This document shows, one piece after another, positions 47,261 through 60,508 of a stretch of DNA of 64,000 bases. The translations under genes were made by a program, and so were the position numbers. The DNA comes from Orobanche coerulescens (lineage: Eukaryota; Streptophyta; Magnoliopsida; Lamiales; Orobanchaceae), in the NCBI GenBank assembly GCA_033398695.1, contig CM065806.1, forward strand, positions 43,673,001-43,737,000, written 5' to 3'. Under the pieces are notes generated by a model. That model had not been told where the DNA came from, did not search any database, and saw only the letters and a program-made list of their open reading frames with translations. The number at the start of each line of letters is the position of its first letter. Within the stretch, counting starts at the first letter, position 1.

Positions 47261-47626
47261 CGTATCAAGCACAAAGGCTTCCAAAAAAATATACTTGCAA
47301 AACGAGCAAATCATTTTGGAATACACACGCAGCGGACGAAGTCAACAGTAAAAAACACATTAGCAGTGACACCACTTCTCATATAAACAAAATATAAGAG
47401 TCGAATAAACACATATCACGAAACCAAAAACCTACATAAAGATTCCATCACTTAACACATAATCACACGAGGCACAACACAATGAAGGGAGACTTATATC
47501 CACAAGTCGCACGAGGATGATGATCACCCCACGATACTAATCACGACCAACCAACTCAGATGACGTGTCGTGACACGACTAAGTCAGACAAAATCCGACG
47601 AGACAAAACTCAACAGACATCACTTA

Positions 47627-50194
47627 TGTAACACCCACAATCTGCTCATGGATATTACATGTCGTAGAACCTTTCCTCAAGGATCTACCAGGATGGTAAC
47701 AAAAATCAAACATCTCAACAACACCTTTAAGGCTAAAATGACTCAGTAGACCGATTTGGTCTTTCAATTAATACATACAACTCAATATCAATACATGCCC
47801 ACGCAGGAGTCGAATACAACACATTCCCGTACAACGGGGAAAGAATACTGCAGCGGAAATAAAATACAACTGAATCAATACAACAACATACGGGTCCTCA
47901 TGTGATTAGTATCGATCATTTTTCATCATACTTCATGCCAACCCTGTGTTATGCTCCCCAAAACCTGAATGCAATACAGACATCCACCCCCTGATTACTC
48001 GGGGGTTAGCAAAATTCAACTATTTTTCTAGTGTAAGTACAAAGTGCAAAATACGAGTCATACAATTCAAGTTCCAAGAATAATAATAATAAGGAATTCT
48101 CTAAGAATCAAACATAACGAAAAATACTTCCCGAGGCAAGAGTTTGGGTAAAACGTTTCAAAATTGAAAGATCATAAATTCAAGGGAAACAATTTATAAA
48201 ATAGTTTAAAATGGGAGTTTTCACACAAAACCACTTTAGGATTATCAAATCTTTCTCTTTTCAAAAGAATCCAAAATGTGCATAGCCCAAAGATTTGCTT
48301 TCACTAATAAAAGCTAACAATAATTCACGGGATCCATAACCCACACCACGTGTCCTCGACGAAAATAAAAATCAACACATCAAAATCACCCTAGATATGC
48401 AAATCTTGGTCATACGTCCAAGGTACTCAACATGGCAAAACACATTCACAAATCATATACACACCAGTGTGATCGCATGTCACAACATCTCACGGTTGGA
48501 TCAATCACTTGTTGTCTCCTGACCATATGATCACATTCCATGTGTCACCGTAGGTATTCTTTGGTGCTCATGGTTGGATCAATCACTTGTTGCATCCTGA
48601 CCACATGATCGCAAGCCATGTGTCACCGTAGTTTTTCTTAGGCTCTCTTGGTTGGATCAATCGCTTGTTGCATCCTGACCACATGATCGCATGCCATGTA
48701 TCACCGTAGACCCCTCCCACATCCACACATTCACATACATAGCACAATACAACAAAGATATCCAAACAATTCACCCAAAGGCATCAAACACTTAGCAAAA
48801 CACAACGTCAAACCACAATGCACCGAAATGAGGCAACATATGTACACACGCATTACCAAGCGCAACATCAACACCAAACATATCCATAGAATTCACATAG
48901 TCATTTACGAAAACACACCAATCACAACATTCACACGAGTTTGAAAGGGAGCCTTTAACGAGGCTAAACCAAATCTTTGAAAGTTCATCTCAAACAATCA
49001 AACGGACACATTTAGACGATCACCGATCATCATATCCACAAAAGAAGAAATGTATGGACAAGGTACTTGCCTTGAAACCACGATCGCAATGAGACAACAG
49101 ATGGGATGCGGTCGAACAGCCCCGAACTCCCGAACACTACCAAGAAAATGATAGCACCGCGAACACTACGAGAATAACACCACACGAATTATGAATCACC
49201 ATACGGAATTCAACTCGGAATCCTCGAGCACCTATAATCCTCCGGAAGAAACAACAAAAACATGATTACGACGAGGATCAAGACCAAAAACAACGGACAA
49301 CACAACAAACTATCGAAGGAAAATTCATTCGAACATTTGATCGAACATCAAATGTTCACTACACCTCAAGAACACTAAAATCACCCTTAGGGTTGAAACG
49401 AACCGAAGATATGGATATATAATCCATAAAAAATGTTTCTAAACAACATCTAAAACCAATCAATTTATGAAAATTGGATGGAAAATGAAATCAAGAACAA
49501 AACTCCCAAAAAAGGTCAACTATAGAGAATCAAGAAAAATACCTCAATCCGGCGAAGAACAACGGATTGAATGATGTTAAACACAAACAAATCCATCCCA
49601 AGATGATGCTTGATGATGAAGATCACCCAAAATCGCTCCAAGAATCGTCCACGGTGAGAAAGAAGAAGAGAGGAGAGGAAAAAATGAAATCCTCTCCAAA
49701 TCCCGCTGATAAAAGGGTATTCTGACTCGCGTGCCGCGGCGCAGGCTAAGTGTGCCGCGGCTAAAATACACAATCAGGTCTCCAGGCCGTGCCGCGGCAC
49801 AGACTAAGCATGCTGCGGCCCGCGGTACAGCCGCGCCCATCTCGCAACTGAAAGGTGTGTGTGCCGCGGCGCACACTATTCATGCCCAAAAGTGCCGAAA
49901 AATTACGATACCTGATCAAATAACCAAATCGAAGTTCAGAACACGTCTAACAACGTTAAACGGACTTACGGGAAACACGAAACAACAGTTTTTAACGAGA
50001 TTCGCAAGGATCACACTCAAATGCGGAAAAGTCGCTAAGAAGCATGGAACTCAACAAAACAACACCGAAACGAACTCGGATGTCAAAAAGTGAAGAACTA
50101 ATCATTCTTAGAATGACGAAACGGTCACAATAGAGTCTCTAAGATGGACTTCCGCAAAAAAAAATTATTGGAAATCGAAATTGCGGATATTACA
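47627..50194 (-). repeat. LTR-4, 5' LTR
   Basis: 2568 bp, partner of 42050-44629, with the 78-bp repeat (48491-48710) and the palindrome array (49728-49870). Terminal inverted repeat at 47627-47659, whose 14 stem positions can all pair if G:U is allowed. Confidence 0.9.
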
Positions 50195-50199
50195 CAGTT

Positions 50200-51027
50200 A
50201 ACGATAATTTTAGAATCATAATTATAAAAAATAAGATAATATGCAAAAAATAATGATAACCACCCAAATTCGCGATTATAGGAACAATTTAATTGAAAAA
50301 CCCCCAATTCCAAAACTAATATTCTAACGTCTAATATATTCATCGGATCTAGATGATCGCATAGCACCGGTATCAAACAACACATGCACGGAGTAAAAAT
50401 CAACAAGAAATTTACGTGAGACAATAGGGCTGTGCTGATTAATTAACGGCTCTTACCTTGAACAAAGAAGACATAGCCGATCCAGAGTAAGGTGCAGTAC
50501 CACCACCACATCCACAGCCTCGACCAGCACCATGCAAAGCCAGATGAGTTCAATAAAATGAAAATCGACAATTAAGAGTAGACATTGCATTAGGAGACTA
50601 CACTGAGACCTAATGACTTTTATGGGCAGCTCAGTTCGAAGCAGACCGGAGTCACAAATAGAAAAGAGATATATGGTCACTCCTTCCACAAGAGAAGCAT
50701 TTGGTCGCCGATCTTCAGCAATGATAGATCGAGTGTCCCTTTCTAAAACAGCTAAACCAGTCCCGCTTAGCAAATGCATCAGACGATCCTTTGCATGTGT
50801 GAAATATCAAAATTATAAGATTGAATATGGGTCGAACTCTCCCTATATTATTACCTACAGTCTGATCGGACGTCTTCTGCCTCTTCTGACCCTGACCCGT
50901 GTTGAAGCTAATAATGGTACCGACATATGCTATAACTACATCTTTATACGCCCTCAGAATGGTATAATGAAAAATGGTAGTGTAGCAACTAAACGTCTTT
51001 CGGCAGTCTGTGCTATAGGTGGTAGAT
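50200..51027. other. Low-copy-looking DNA left of copy B, possible gene fragment
   Basis: Higher complexity than its surroundings and not shared with copy A. The minus strand near 50455-50535 could code GRGCGCGGGTAPYSGSAMSS followed by LFK and a good donor AAG|GTAAGAG. I do not recognise a protein and would not call a gene. Confidence 0.25.
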
Positions 51028-51043
51028 ATGTTGGTCCTCATAT

Positions 51044-51912
51044 CACTAAAAAAACATTTTTATCGACGACAATTACCATCGGTAAAAACAGCATGCCGTT
51101 GGTAAAAGCGATTACCAACGGCCTTATCGACGACAAGATGTCATTGGTAAAAACTTCGATGGTAAAAAAATCTCGACGGAAAATGTTTCGATCGCTGATT
51201 TACCAACGACTTACCGATACCCCGTCCCTCGGTAAATTTCTTGTTGTCAAAATCTGAGAACGGTTTTACCAATAGATTACTGAAGGAAACGGCCGTTGGT
51301 AATTTACTGGCGGCATGGTGCTGTTGGTAAAATCTGCAGGAAACAATCAGAATTACTGACGGTAAGGTGCCATCAGTAAATTCAAAATGCATTAAAGCTT
51401 GTTGGTCCGGGCCGGGACAAGGTCGGTCGGGGCTGGACGAGGTGGGTCGGGGCTGTATGGACCAATTCTCAGGACATGGGCTGAATAAAGGTCGCAATGG
51501 CCCAACCAACTTACATTTATTGTCTTCATTCAATGTTACACAACCCATCAAGGTGTTGGTTTATAAAGTGATGATTGTTGTGCTATTTTTTCAATGTGGG
51601 ATAGATTTATTTCAGAATTCATCAACGACAACTGACTGTCGGTAATGTCATCGGGAAATGCCATCGGTAATGTCGTCGGTAAATTATGAAATATAAAAAA
51701 TGGCAAAATTATTTACCAACGGTAAATGTGCCGTCGGTAATTCCACCGTCTCTAATTTCGTCGGTAAAATTAATGGTAAAGTTCGCACCAACATCCCGCC
51801 ACTGTGCTGTTACTAAATCCGTCAGTAAATTTAGTTAATTGATGTCGTCGGTAATCCATTGGTATTTTAGGTATTTACCAACGACGGAGCAACCGTCAGT
51901 AATTTTTTATTG
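51044..51912. mobile_element. CACTA element, copy B, 3' end deleted
   Basis: Same element as 8780-9673 with TAT before the CACTA start. It lacks its 3' terminus and flanking sequence, so it is immobile. Confidence 0.85.
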
Positions 51913-53272
51913 ATTCCTTACTGAGGAAGTCACGTGCACGAGCAATCAGCAGAGGTATAAGATAATATTCGTTCAAAATAGGCCAGCAAACTCGGGCCAG
52001 CTAGCAACTCTTCCCTCGGGCTTGCAGGTTCTCCACTAGTGGGCAGTAGTTCCATGAAGGTAGTTGAGTCCCAATTGCACCTTTATGTTCTCTTGACATT
52101 ATATTACTTCTCAAGCCATCTATATTTCGAAGATCCAATCATCAACATGCTTGTCACATGTTCCATAGAAAATGGTGGTCTCGCTTTCGAAGTCTCACCG
52201 GACTAATAGTCAATGGATTTTCCTCAATATTTATTATTGGTACACTCTCGACCCGATTAACTTAAGCAATTCTCATACCAATTGCTTGGGATAAATTCTA
52301 AAGAAAGAGTAAATCCACGTCTGCTAGGTTATCATTCGAACATTCTGCCATTGGCATCCGGCTCAGTTTTGGGTGCTGGATGGTCCCAATGTGGAATGTT
52401 GTTTAGGGTATCTCCATCAGCATTATTGTTTAACTGCAGACCCCTCGGGTGTGTTTACAACCACGTTCGTAATTCTTCTATGCCCACTGCATGCTATCTT
52501 GACAAAGAGTGGAAGTGAGATGATAATAACCAATAATAAAGAATCATAATACATAATACGAAAAAACTTGTAAACGCAATATCAAGTTCAAATTGTAGTT
52601 AATACATGCACTAGATAATGATTACAAGTTTTACCAACTCACGCCGTCACAACCAAGGGTCATGACAGTACCACCACATGTATACTCGGGACAAAGATAC
52701 TATTCAGGATTTATCCGCAACATATAGCCCCGATAACATTTGCATCACGGGTGCCACTCAGACTTTATCCCAAACACAACATCTATTCTCATTCATAACC
52801 ACAATTACGACACAAACACACAATAACTAATATTGATAAATTCAGTCATCATAATATGAGTACGATATAACGATGCACCGGTTTTGTTTTTCGATAAAAG
52901 TTTGAACTTTTGCTTAGGTTTAAAACTCAACTTGATATTATAATTTACGAACGGCTTCAAGTCAAAATTATGTATTTTTTACTTTCTATTCATTACTCAA
53001 GGTGATATTTTTAATATGTTGTATTTTGTTATTATAGCAAACTCATTTAATTTATTTGTTCAAATCGGATGTACAAACACTCACCGCAAAAGGGTGTAAA
53101 TATTGGTTTCTCACTAAAGATTCTACATATAGAAAAAGAAAACAATTTGCGATGCGCGGGCCATCTTTCTTTTCAATAATAATTCATTGCACATGATAAA
53201 TTTAATCTAATATTTCTCAAAGAGCATTCGAAAGCAACTATTAGCAGAAGCAATCATAAGATGCGCAAAATA
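51913..53272. other. Duplicated low-copy and AT-rich DNA, copy B
   Basis: Counterpart of 9700-10160 plus 15970-16888. No gene recognised. The 78-codon frame at 52282-52518 is disrupted in copy A only by the chromovirus insertion, but shows no domain. Confidence 0.4.
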
Positions 53273-53515
53273 CATAGTAATAACCTACATGAATATTTTG
53301 AAACGTGTGATTTCATAGTAATAATAACATGACCTTTGTAATTCTATAATAATAACCTACATGAATATTTTTAAATGTGTGATTTCATAGTAATAATAAC
53401 ATGTCCATTGTAATTCCATAGTAATAACCCACATGAATATTCTGAAACGTGTGATTTAATAGTAATAATAACATGACCCTTGTAATTCCATAGTAATAAC
53501 CTACATGAATATTAT
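53273..53515. repeat. 72-bp tandem repeat, copy B
   Basis: Units at 53275, 53347, 53419 and 53491, matching the copy A array unit for unit. Confidence 0.92.
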
Positions 53516-56500
53516 TATTATTACTTATAGATCGATGATTTGTAACCAAATTTAGAGTCATTTACTCACCTAATTAAAAAGTCAATTAATATAGTGTCAT
53601 TATATAAAAATTAAAGTCATTAAGACTTAACATTTATAGCAAAAGACTGAATCTTTATACATATAAGATATGATAATATATTAATATTATTGTACATTTG
53701 ATTTTAATATTAAATTTAATATAAAGAGAGAGAATCGATAAAATAGTCAAGTGACGACTAACAAAAAAACTACACAATCCCTTATTGTTACAGAAATATT
53801 AACAAATGAAAGCATACAACAAATGATTAAACTAACATGTTGACTGACAAAAAGGAATAAGTTTCATCGTTTCGTTTTTATATTTTTTGATAATAACATC
53901 AATAAACATACATTACCCACATTGAGAGTTGGAGAATAGTACATGTTGGATATTGCTATTGATTTACTGGCCAGTGGCCTCCCACCCCATCACCACCCAT
54001 CCCCCTTTTCTCCAGTTCTTTTTTTTTTTTTTTGTATATAGTCCTCTTGTTGAAATGGACCCCCTTCTCTTTCCCAACACACCATCACCACCACGACCAC
54101 CCCCGTGGTTGTGCCTTTCCTTCTTCCAGAAACAAAAACAGCTGAAACACATTACCTAATTTGCTTCGACTCTTTGTTAAAACTTTCCCACTTTTAGTAA
54201 CTTTCTTATCTCTCTCTCACTTTCTGTTGCTTAATATTTAGTATAAATCACGGCCTCCTTTTTTTTTTTTCTTTCATTACATAATCGGTTACGCCTAGGC
54301 GACAAAGACGGTGTTGTTGGTGACTGTTGGTAACCATGAGGTGGGATAGGATAGTGGATGAGATTTTATTGTAGTCGGTAAAAATATACTACGAAAATTG
54401 ATCAACTGTGAGTCGAAATGCAAGCATACCGAGAACACCACAATATGGATGTTGATGTCCAGGAATTGTGTTATTTATTGTTAAATTATTTGTATAACTT
54501 GCGGATATGAAAGGACTATTCATATGAAGAGACTTTTCAAATTATTAAGAAGAGACTTTTCAAATTATTAATAGACTTTTCAATGATTAAGAAGAGACTT
54601 TTCAAATTATTAAGATTGAGATTTTATAATTTTTTAGATAAAAATTGAATTCATTAAAACTCTACATTAAATAATATTCTTGAAGCCTACACATTAATAA
54701 GTGCACTCAATCTTTTAGTATAATAGATAATAAAAATTTGTAAGTATATAGTTGTTAAGAATATCTTCTATTCTGAACTATGTTGATTTAAAATTATTTT
54801 AGTTAGTATGGTAGTGAGACGATTAATAATTTTTAAAATATTTTTATACTATTTCCAAAAAAAAAAAAATACATACAACACCCAATCCTAATTACTGTAA
54901 AAATTGTATGAATAAAAAATAGTTTCGGCTTTATAATAAACAGTTATGTGCAGATTATAATGTAAGTGCCGAGTATAATAAAGATACTGGGCAATTTCAA
55001 TAACTGCCCATTTTCAAATTTCCATCTGGTCATATATAGAGATATGTGCAGATTATCATTTCTCAAATAAAACTCAAATTTTATAGTAAGTTTTCTCAAA
55101 TAAAATTTAAAACTTTTCCTGTTCATATTAATACTATTTACATTATCTAAATCATTTTTTTTCTTTTGCTAGAAAAGTTGTGATTTTATGAGAGAGAATA
55201 GGCATTGTACTTGTAATATGGAATTATCAATAAAAGGCAATATGATTCATTCACTGTTTATTGCATTTCAAATGCATTTTTGATTTGGTAAATATTGAAG
55301 TAAAGTCATGTAAATAAGAGCGAACATTCCATTCTCGTTATTAGATAAGATAAAATACACTGGAAGTGTTTAAAGTTTATTTACGTAAATTGTTCACAAG
55401 TCGATAAACATAAATGGGCATTAAGTTTTGAAGTAAGACTTGTATAACTGATGCTAGGATGTGTGCATGTCTTGATACCATAGTTATAAGTATATTGGTG
55501 GGACCAGTATACTCGAACACGACTCATACTTGATTCAATCAAACGGTATTCACTCTCGTAGAGTCGATGACGAAGCGAAAGGTTGTGATAGTAAACGTGG
55601 ACTTTTGACTTGAGGGTTCAGTAGGAGATGTGCCTGTGACGTTTAGTTTGTCATTAGAGTAGTTAGACTCATTTGCTTAATTGCTGAGTCAACCTCGAAG
55701 TGCGGACTATACAGGTAGGTAGCAGTCTTTACTATACGTCAAGAAAGGATTCTATCTCCTATTAGTGAGCAGGCGAATGTCCTATGCGGTTAATGACAAA
55801 TAAGATCATAAGTTTTTGGCCAAAGCATTCCGATCTAGTCGTATTAGATACACTAGTAATCAGTCAGTCTTGATTTGTATTAACACATGTATAAAGTCTA
55901 GTCAACAGTAGGGTTTGACTTTATCGTGACCCGAAGACTTGACCGGGACATCTGATGAAGGGTCTATACGTATATAGTATTCACGACATAATGGTTCTGG
56001 AATGATCCCGTCATTCGTTCTCAGTCAGGATTTACAGTGCGGCCCATTAGGCTGGCTAAGTGCTGCCCGCACTCATTGGTTCCTCCCAATACTGGCTGAG
56101 ACGGACCTATAAAGTCGCGCATCAGGATCGTTGACTGATAACTATGAATTTATCATCTCTCTATTAATATTAGATACTGGATATCTAATTATGATTTATT
56201 GGATAAATCAAAATAGCGGTCGTATGAATTGAAATTAAGTTACTGGGTAATTAATTTTATTCATAAATAATATTTCTTAGAGAAATATATTTTTATTTGA
56301 TATAATTAATTAATTGAATTAATTAATTAAGTATAAATACATTAGAGATAAAATAGAGTGTATTTAACAGAGTCGTTTGACGAACATCCTGTACACGAGC
56401 CGAGTGACTCGGCCCGTTTCTTGGAAATTTCCTATAAGGCCGCCCACCATGTGGCCTCTTGGTTGGTGTTGTTTACTTGCATGTGGTGATGCCTTTCCTT

Positions 56501-57029
56501 TGTCACATGGTGCCATGTTGTTGAGATATGTATTGATATTTTTATCACCTCAATCATGAGATGAATTATTAATATAACCATACATTTCTAACACCATTCA
56601 ACCAACTAAAAACATCACCATTCGGCCGAGAGGAAATAGATGAGAGGGGAGAGATAGTTTTCTTGATTTTTCATCATCTTGGAGTTGAGAGAAAATAAGA
56701 AAAATAAATATAGAAAAATTCCTACGAGTTTCTCTACCCGTGTTCTTGGAGAACGGAGTCTTGTAGATTTTTCCGGGCAACTTCCGACGCATGGTGACAT
56801 AGAGACATCGCACTTTCGGTGCTTGGAACGAAGGGAATTCGCATTGGTGCTTGGGTTCGTGAACAACATCAACTTACGAAGATATTATCAAAGACTTCAA
56901 GGGTATGAGACCTTAATCCTTTTACCTTCGTTTTTTTATTTTCGTATATACGTTAGTTGATCGATCCTGTTTGGGATTCTTTATTATTTTTCCGCTGCAT
57001 ATTTCGTTTTGTTTCCGGAATCCCAACAG
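53516..57029. other. AT-rich DNA ending in an LTR end, copy B
   Basis: Counterpart of 17131-20722, with the TATA box at 56332-56339 and the LTR end CCCAACA at 57028. No gene recognised. Confidence 0.45.
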
Positions 57030-57041
57030 TGGTATCATAGC
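57030..57041 (+). other. iMet primer site, copy B (one change)
   Basis: TGGTATCATAGC after the LTR end, against TGGTATCAGAGC in copy A. Confidence 0.7.
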
Positions 57042-57705
57042 AAGGTCAATGTTACCGTATATACGATTATTTGTGCATTTTGAATGCTTTTGGTTGATGT
57101 TTATGATTTAGAATCATTATTGGTATAATCGTAGATATTTAAATTGTTCATTGTAACATCACGTTTTGGAAATGAGCCGAAAATGAGCCGAACGGAGGTC
57201 GAACTCGGAAGCCCAGGGCTGCCCGAGTCACTGCCAGGCAATGCCTGGCAGGGTGGCCGGGCAGGCTCCCTGCTACCTGGGTAGTAGCAGGCAGGTGACT
57301 CGCTCCAGCGGGTCACCCTCGGCCTGCCCCCTTTTTCGGGCTCTGTTTGCGGGCTGCGCCCGTTCCGACTTATCCGGGACTTCATTTAGTCTCTGTATTA
57401 CATTTTAATATTTTCCCTTATTTTAAATTGGATTTAATTTGATTAAAATGAATATTTTGAATATTGTTTTAAAAGGGAAATTAATTAAACGAGAATATTA
57501 TTTTTTGCCGGATTACTTCGAACGAAATGAAATGACGATTATTTGTATTAATTGGATTAATACCATTAGAATTAAATAGATTAATTTTTATATTGATTGG
57601 ATTAATACATTACTTGATTATTTAATTTTAATGCCATTAATATTAATTGGATTAATATTGTAGAAATTGAATAGATTAATTTTATAGATTAATTGGATTA
57701 ATTTA

Positions 57706-60392
57706 TGTAACACCCCCACCGGGACCCACCAGGCAATACCAAAACATAATTTAACCATCCCATAATTGTGATACCGAACCACAATAAATCATAACCCCGA
57801 CTAGGAGCTTACACCATATATATATATATATATATATCAACTCACACAATAGTACTCAGGATCCATATTAGGTATAAACCATATGGAGATGGAGTATACC
57901 TAACTCAATAATAATACATTCATCTAATATTTATAAATCGAAAAACACATAAAATTACACAGGTGATACATAACCGACAAAAAGACTCGAGCCCCCCAAA
58001 CTAGCATCCTTCAATACCCTTCGCTGCCATCGTGCTCTTCATGTGCCTTGCCCTTTTCTCGCCCTGAAATACATGTATTTCGCCCAAACCACAAGGTCAG
58101 CTATACATGATAGTAATTCTCATGGAATTATACAATTCATATACATACGGATCTCAAAGAACACCCGACTACTGAACATCCTCCCTGGGCATATGAACAG
58201 TCAGTCCCAAACTGTCGGACATATCCACTCATACACGAAGTATGAATGACCAAATAACATGGCTCAAGACGGACGTCACAGTATGCCCGATCCGAAAATG
58301 TGTCCGTGCACATGTCCACCTCATATACGGAATCCAGAGTGTATGTGGGACGATGTACCTAATTAGCCTCATGAACTACGTCTAGTGTGCACGGTCCAAT
58401 GCGGAAATATCCACACATGACCATCAAGTGCCCAGCTAAAATCCTACACATAACCAATCGGCACGTAGATATGACTCCAGAGATGCCACGATGCAACATG
58501 ACAACAAAACTCAACAAATTACACATTTATCCAAGAATCGAACGACTCACTGAAGTGACCACAAGGCTCAACAAGACCAACGGTATCAAAGGCGATAAAA
58601 CATTGGAATACAATCCCGCCACAAAACGGTAATACGATCAAGAACAACACCACATAATGAATCACAGATTCATAGAGCATTACATATACACGAACGTATA
58701 ATATTCACAAGAATTCAACTGTCATTATAACCAAGCAAGATAACTTGTCTCAATATAGAGACGAGAATAATCCTCCAATGACGAACGAACGGACGGTCCT
58801 CGACTAATATCGGTTACTCGAACAATTGACCTTGAATAAAATACATTTCACTCAATAATACATACATATAATGATCGATATCGAATTCAATGGGACGACA
58901 CCCTAAATTCAATTTGAATAGTTCAACTATCTCAAGATATAAAAATTCTATTCTAAGAACTCTATTAACCTCAATTCATTCTTATGATCGGTTTACAAGA
59001 TGTTATCAAATACTTACATGGTTCTTATGAATAAGAATTTATCAAGAACATTGTTAAACAATCATTTACGTTTGTTAATATCATCTTATATCGTTTAAAA
59101 TTTCCAAGAACATCACCAATGTTCGAAAGTGGTTATCTAAACAACCCTTGTTTCATCATTACATCAAATTTATGTTGAATATAGTAAACTTCAATAAGGT
59201 TATTGTAAATTCATTTAGTTACAAGACTATATCATAATCATGGAGATTATCTCATATTTAACACCATCCTTACAACCCCTTACTAACTTGGAGAATCAGC
59301 TATGATCATCATCTATAAATTCACCTAGCTTAGGTTATGATGTAATCAAGTCATTCATCACAAGAATTATTATGTAATCATCAAAAAGCTACGTTAAAAA
59401 TGTATGAAACTATAGTCTTATGATGAATATATTCAAGGTTCAACCAAAATCTACAAAGAACCTAAGAATCAAAATCATGTTCCATACTTAGTTTGTTCAT
59501 AAATCCAATGATTATCATGTTGTACTAGATTAATCTAACACTACAGGAATTACTTCATTCCTAATATCATCAATAATATTAAACAACACGAGTTTAGCTA
59601 ACCAACCTCAATAAGGAATGAAGATTAACACCAAAACTCCAAGAACACATTCCAAGCTTCTAATTACCAAGCTATAATCCAAGTGATGAAGCTCTAACAC
59701 AAGTTTGGAGGGCAGAAATGTGATTTAACAGGGCAGGGGATAGGTTTTCAGAGGGAGAGATCGAGTTAGGGTCGCGCAAAAATGAATGGCAAGTCATACC
59801 TTTATAATCTGCATTAGCATTACGTATGCTATCGCCAAAGCTTAATGTACGTTAAACTCATTACGTACGTAACCCTACGGATGTTATGTATGCAATCGAA
59901 TCCCCAGAGGCTACTGCCTCAAATCATATATACTATTACAAATGTTGCCAAATTAACTTGCGTAAGACTCATGTACATTACGTACGCTAACACATAGCCA
60001 TTACGTACGTAATGGCTGTTGACTAGGCTGTCACGATCGGATCACCAACCCCTGTCCATGCCTGGCCCCACCCGCCGAAAGACAAGCTGCTGCCTGATAC
60101 ACCACATTACCACATTACGTACGTTAATGTAGGAGTGTTATGTACGTAATGTTACACACATAGCGTGCATAAGACTAACATTGTAGCATACGCTAAGGGC
60201 AACACATAGTCAAAAAATAGAATTCTCCAAACAAGATCTAACAATCAACAATAGTGTGAACGACAAAGATAAAAATTCGACTTAGCATATTTCAACAGTA
60301 TATTCATTACAATAAATACGGATAAGGTACAACAAAACTCAAATTATCCGAAAAATACAATAGTAAAGACGAGAGTTCAGGCGGATATTACA
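57706..60392 (-). repeat. LTR-7 of Tekay element, copy B
   Basis: 2687 bp, 3' LTR of the minus-strand Tekay element. The minus-strand TATAAA is at 59801-59806 and the CGTACG array at 59815-60195, with the same 20-bp palindrome at 59997-60016. The terminal hairpin is missing because of a small deletion. Confidence 0.9.
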
Positions 60393-60425
60393 TATTTCCC
60401 CACTTAAAAGGAGTTGTGTCCCCGA
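60393..60425 (-). other. Polypurine tract of Tekay element, copy B
   Basis: The minus strand reads GGGGACACAACTCCTTTTAA then GTGGGGAAATA and the LTR start. Copy A has a pure 14-base run here instead. Confidence 0.8.
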
Positions 60426-60508
60426 ATCTAAGGGGTAAAAAATTCAGGATATCTCTCTTGCATGCTGTCCTCAGTTTCCCACATAGCCTCCTCGATTTCG
60501 TGTCTCGA

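Larger units (their letters stand above)
42050..50194 (-). mobile_element. Non-autonomous gypsy element with gag zinc-knuckle relics
   Basis: 8145 bp on the minus strand with LTRs 42050-44629 and 47627-50194. Flanks TAGTT (42045-42049) and CAGTT (50195-50199) are a target duplication with one mismatch. The internal 3.0 kb lacks protease, RT, RNase H and integrase, but holds two gag-type knuckles and two polypurine/LTR-start junctions. The primer site seen in the sister copy at 1307-1318 is absent because about 45 bp is missing beside the 5' LTR. Confidence 0.88.

Noticed and set aside
51141..51551. 136-codon minus-strand frame (and 8877-9128 in copy A)
   Set aside because: Lies in the CACTA element subterminal repeats; its Pro/Ser-rich part comes from a GC-rich repeat and it resembles no transposase.
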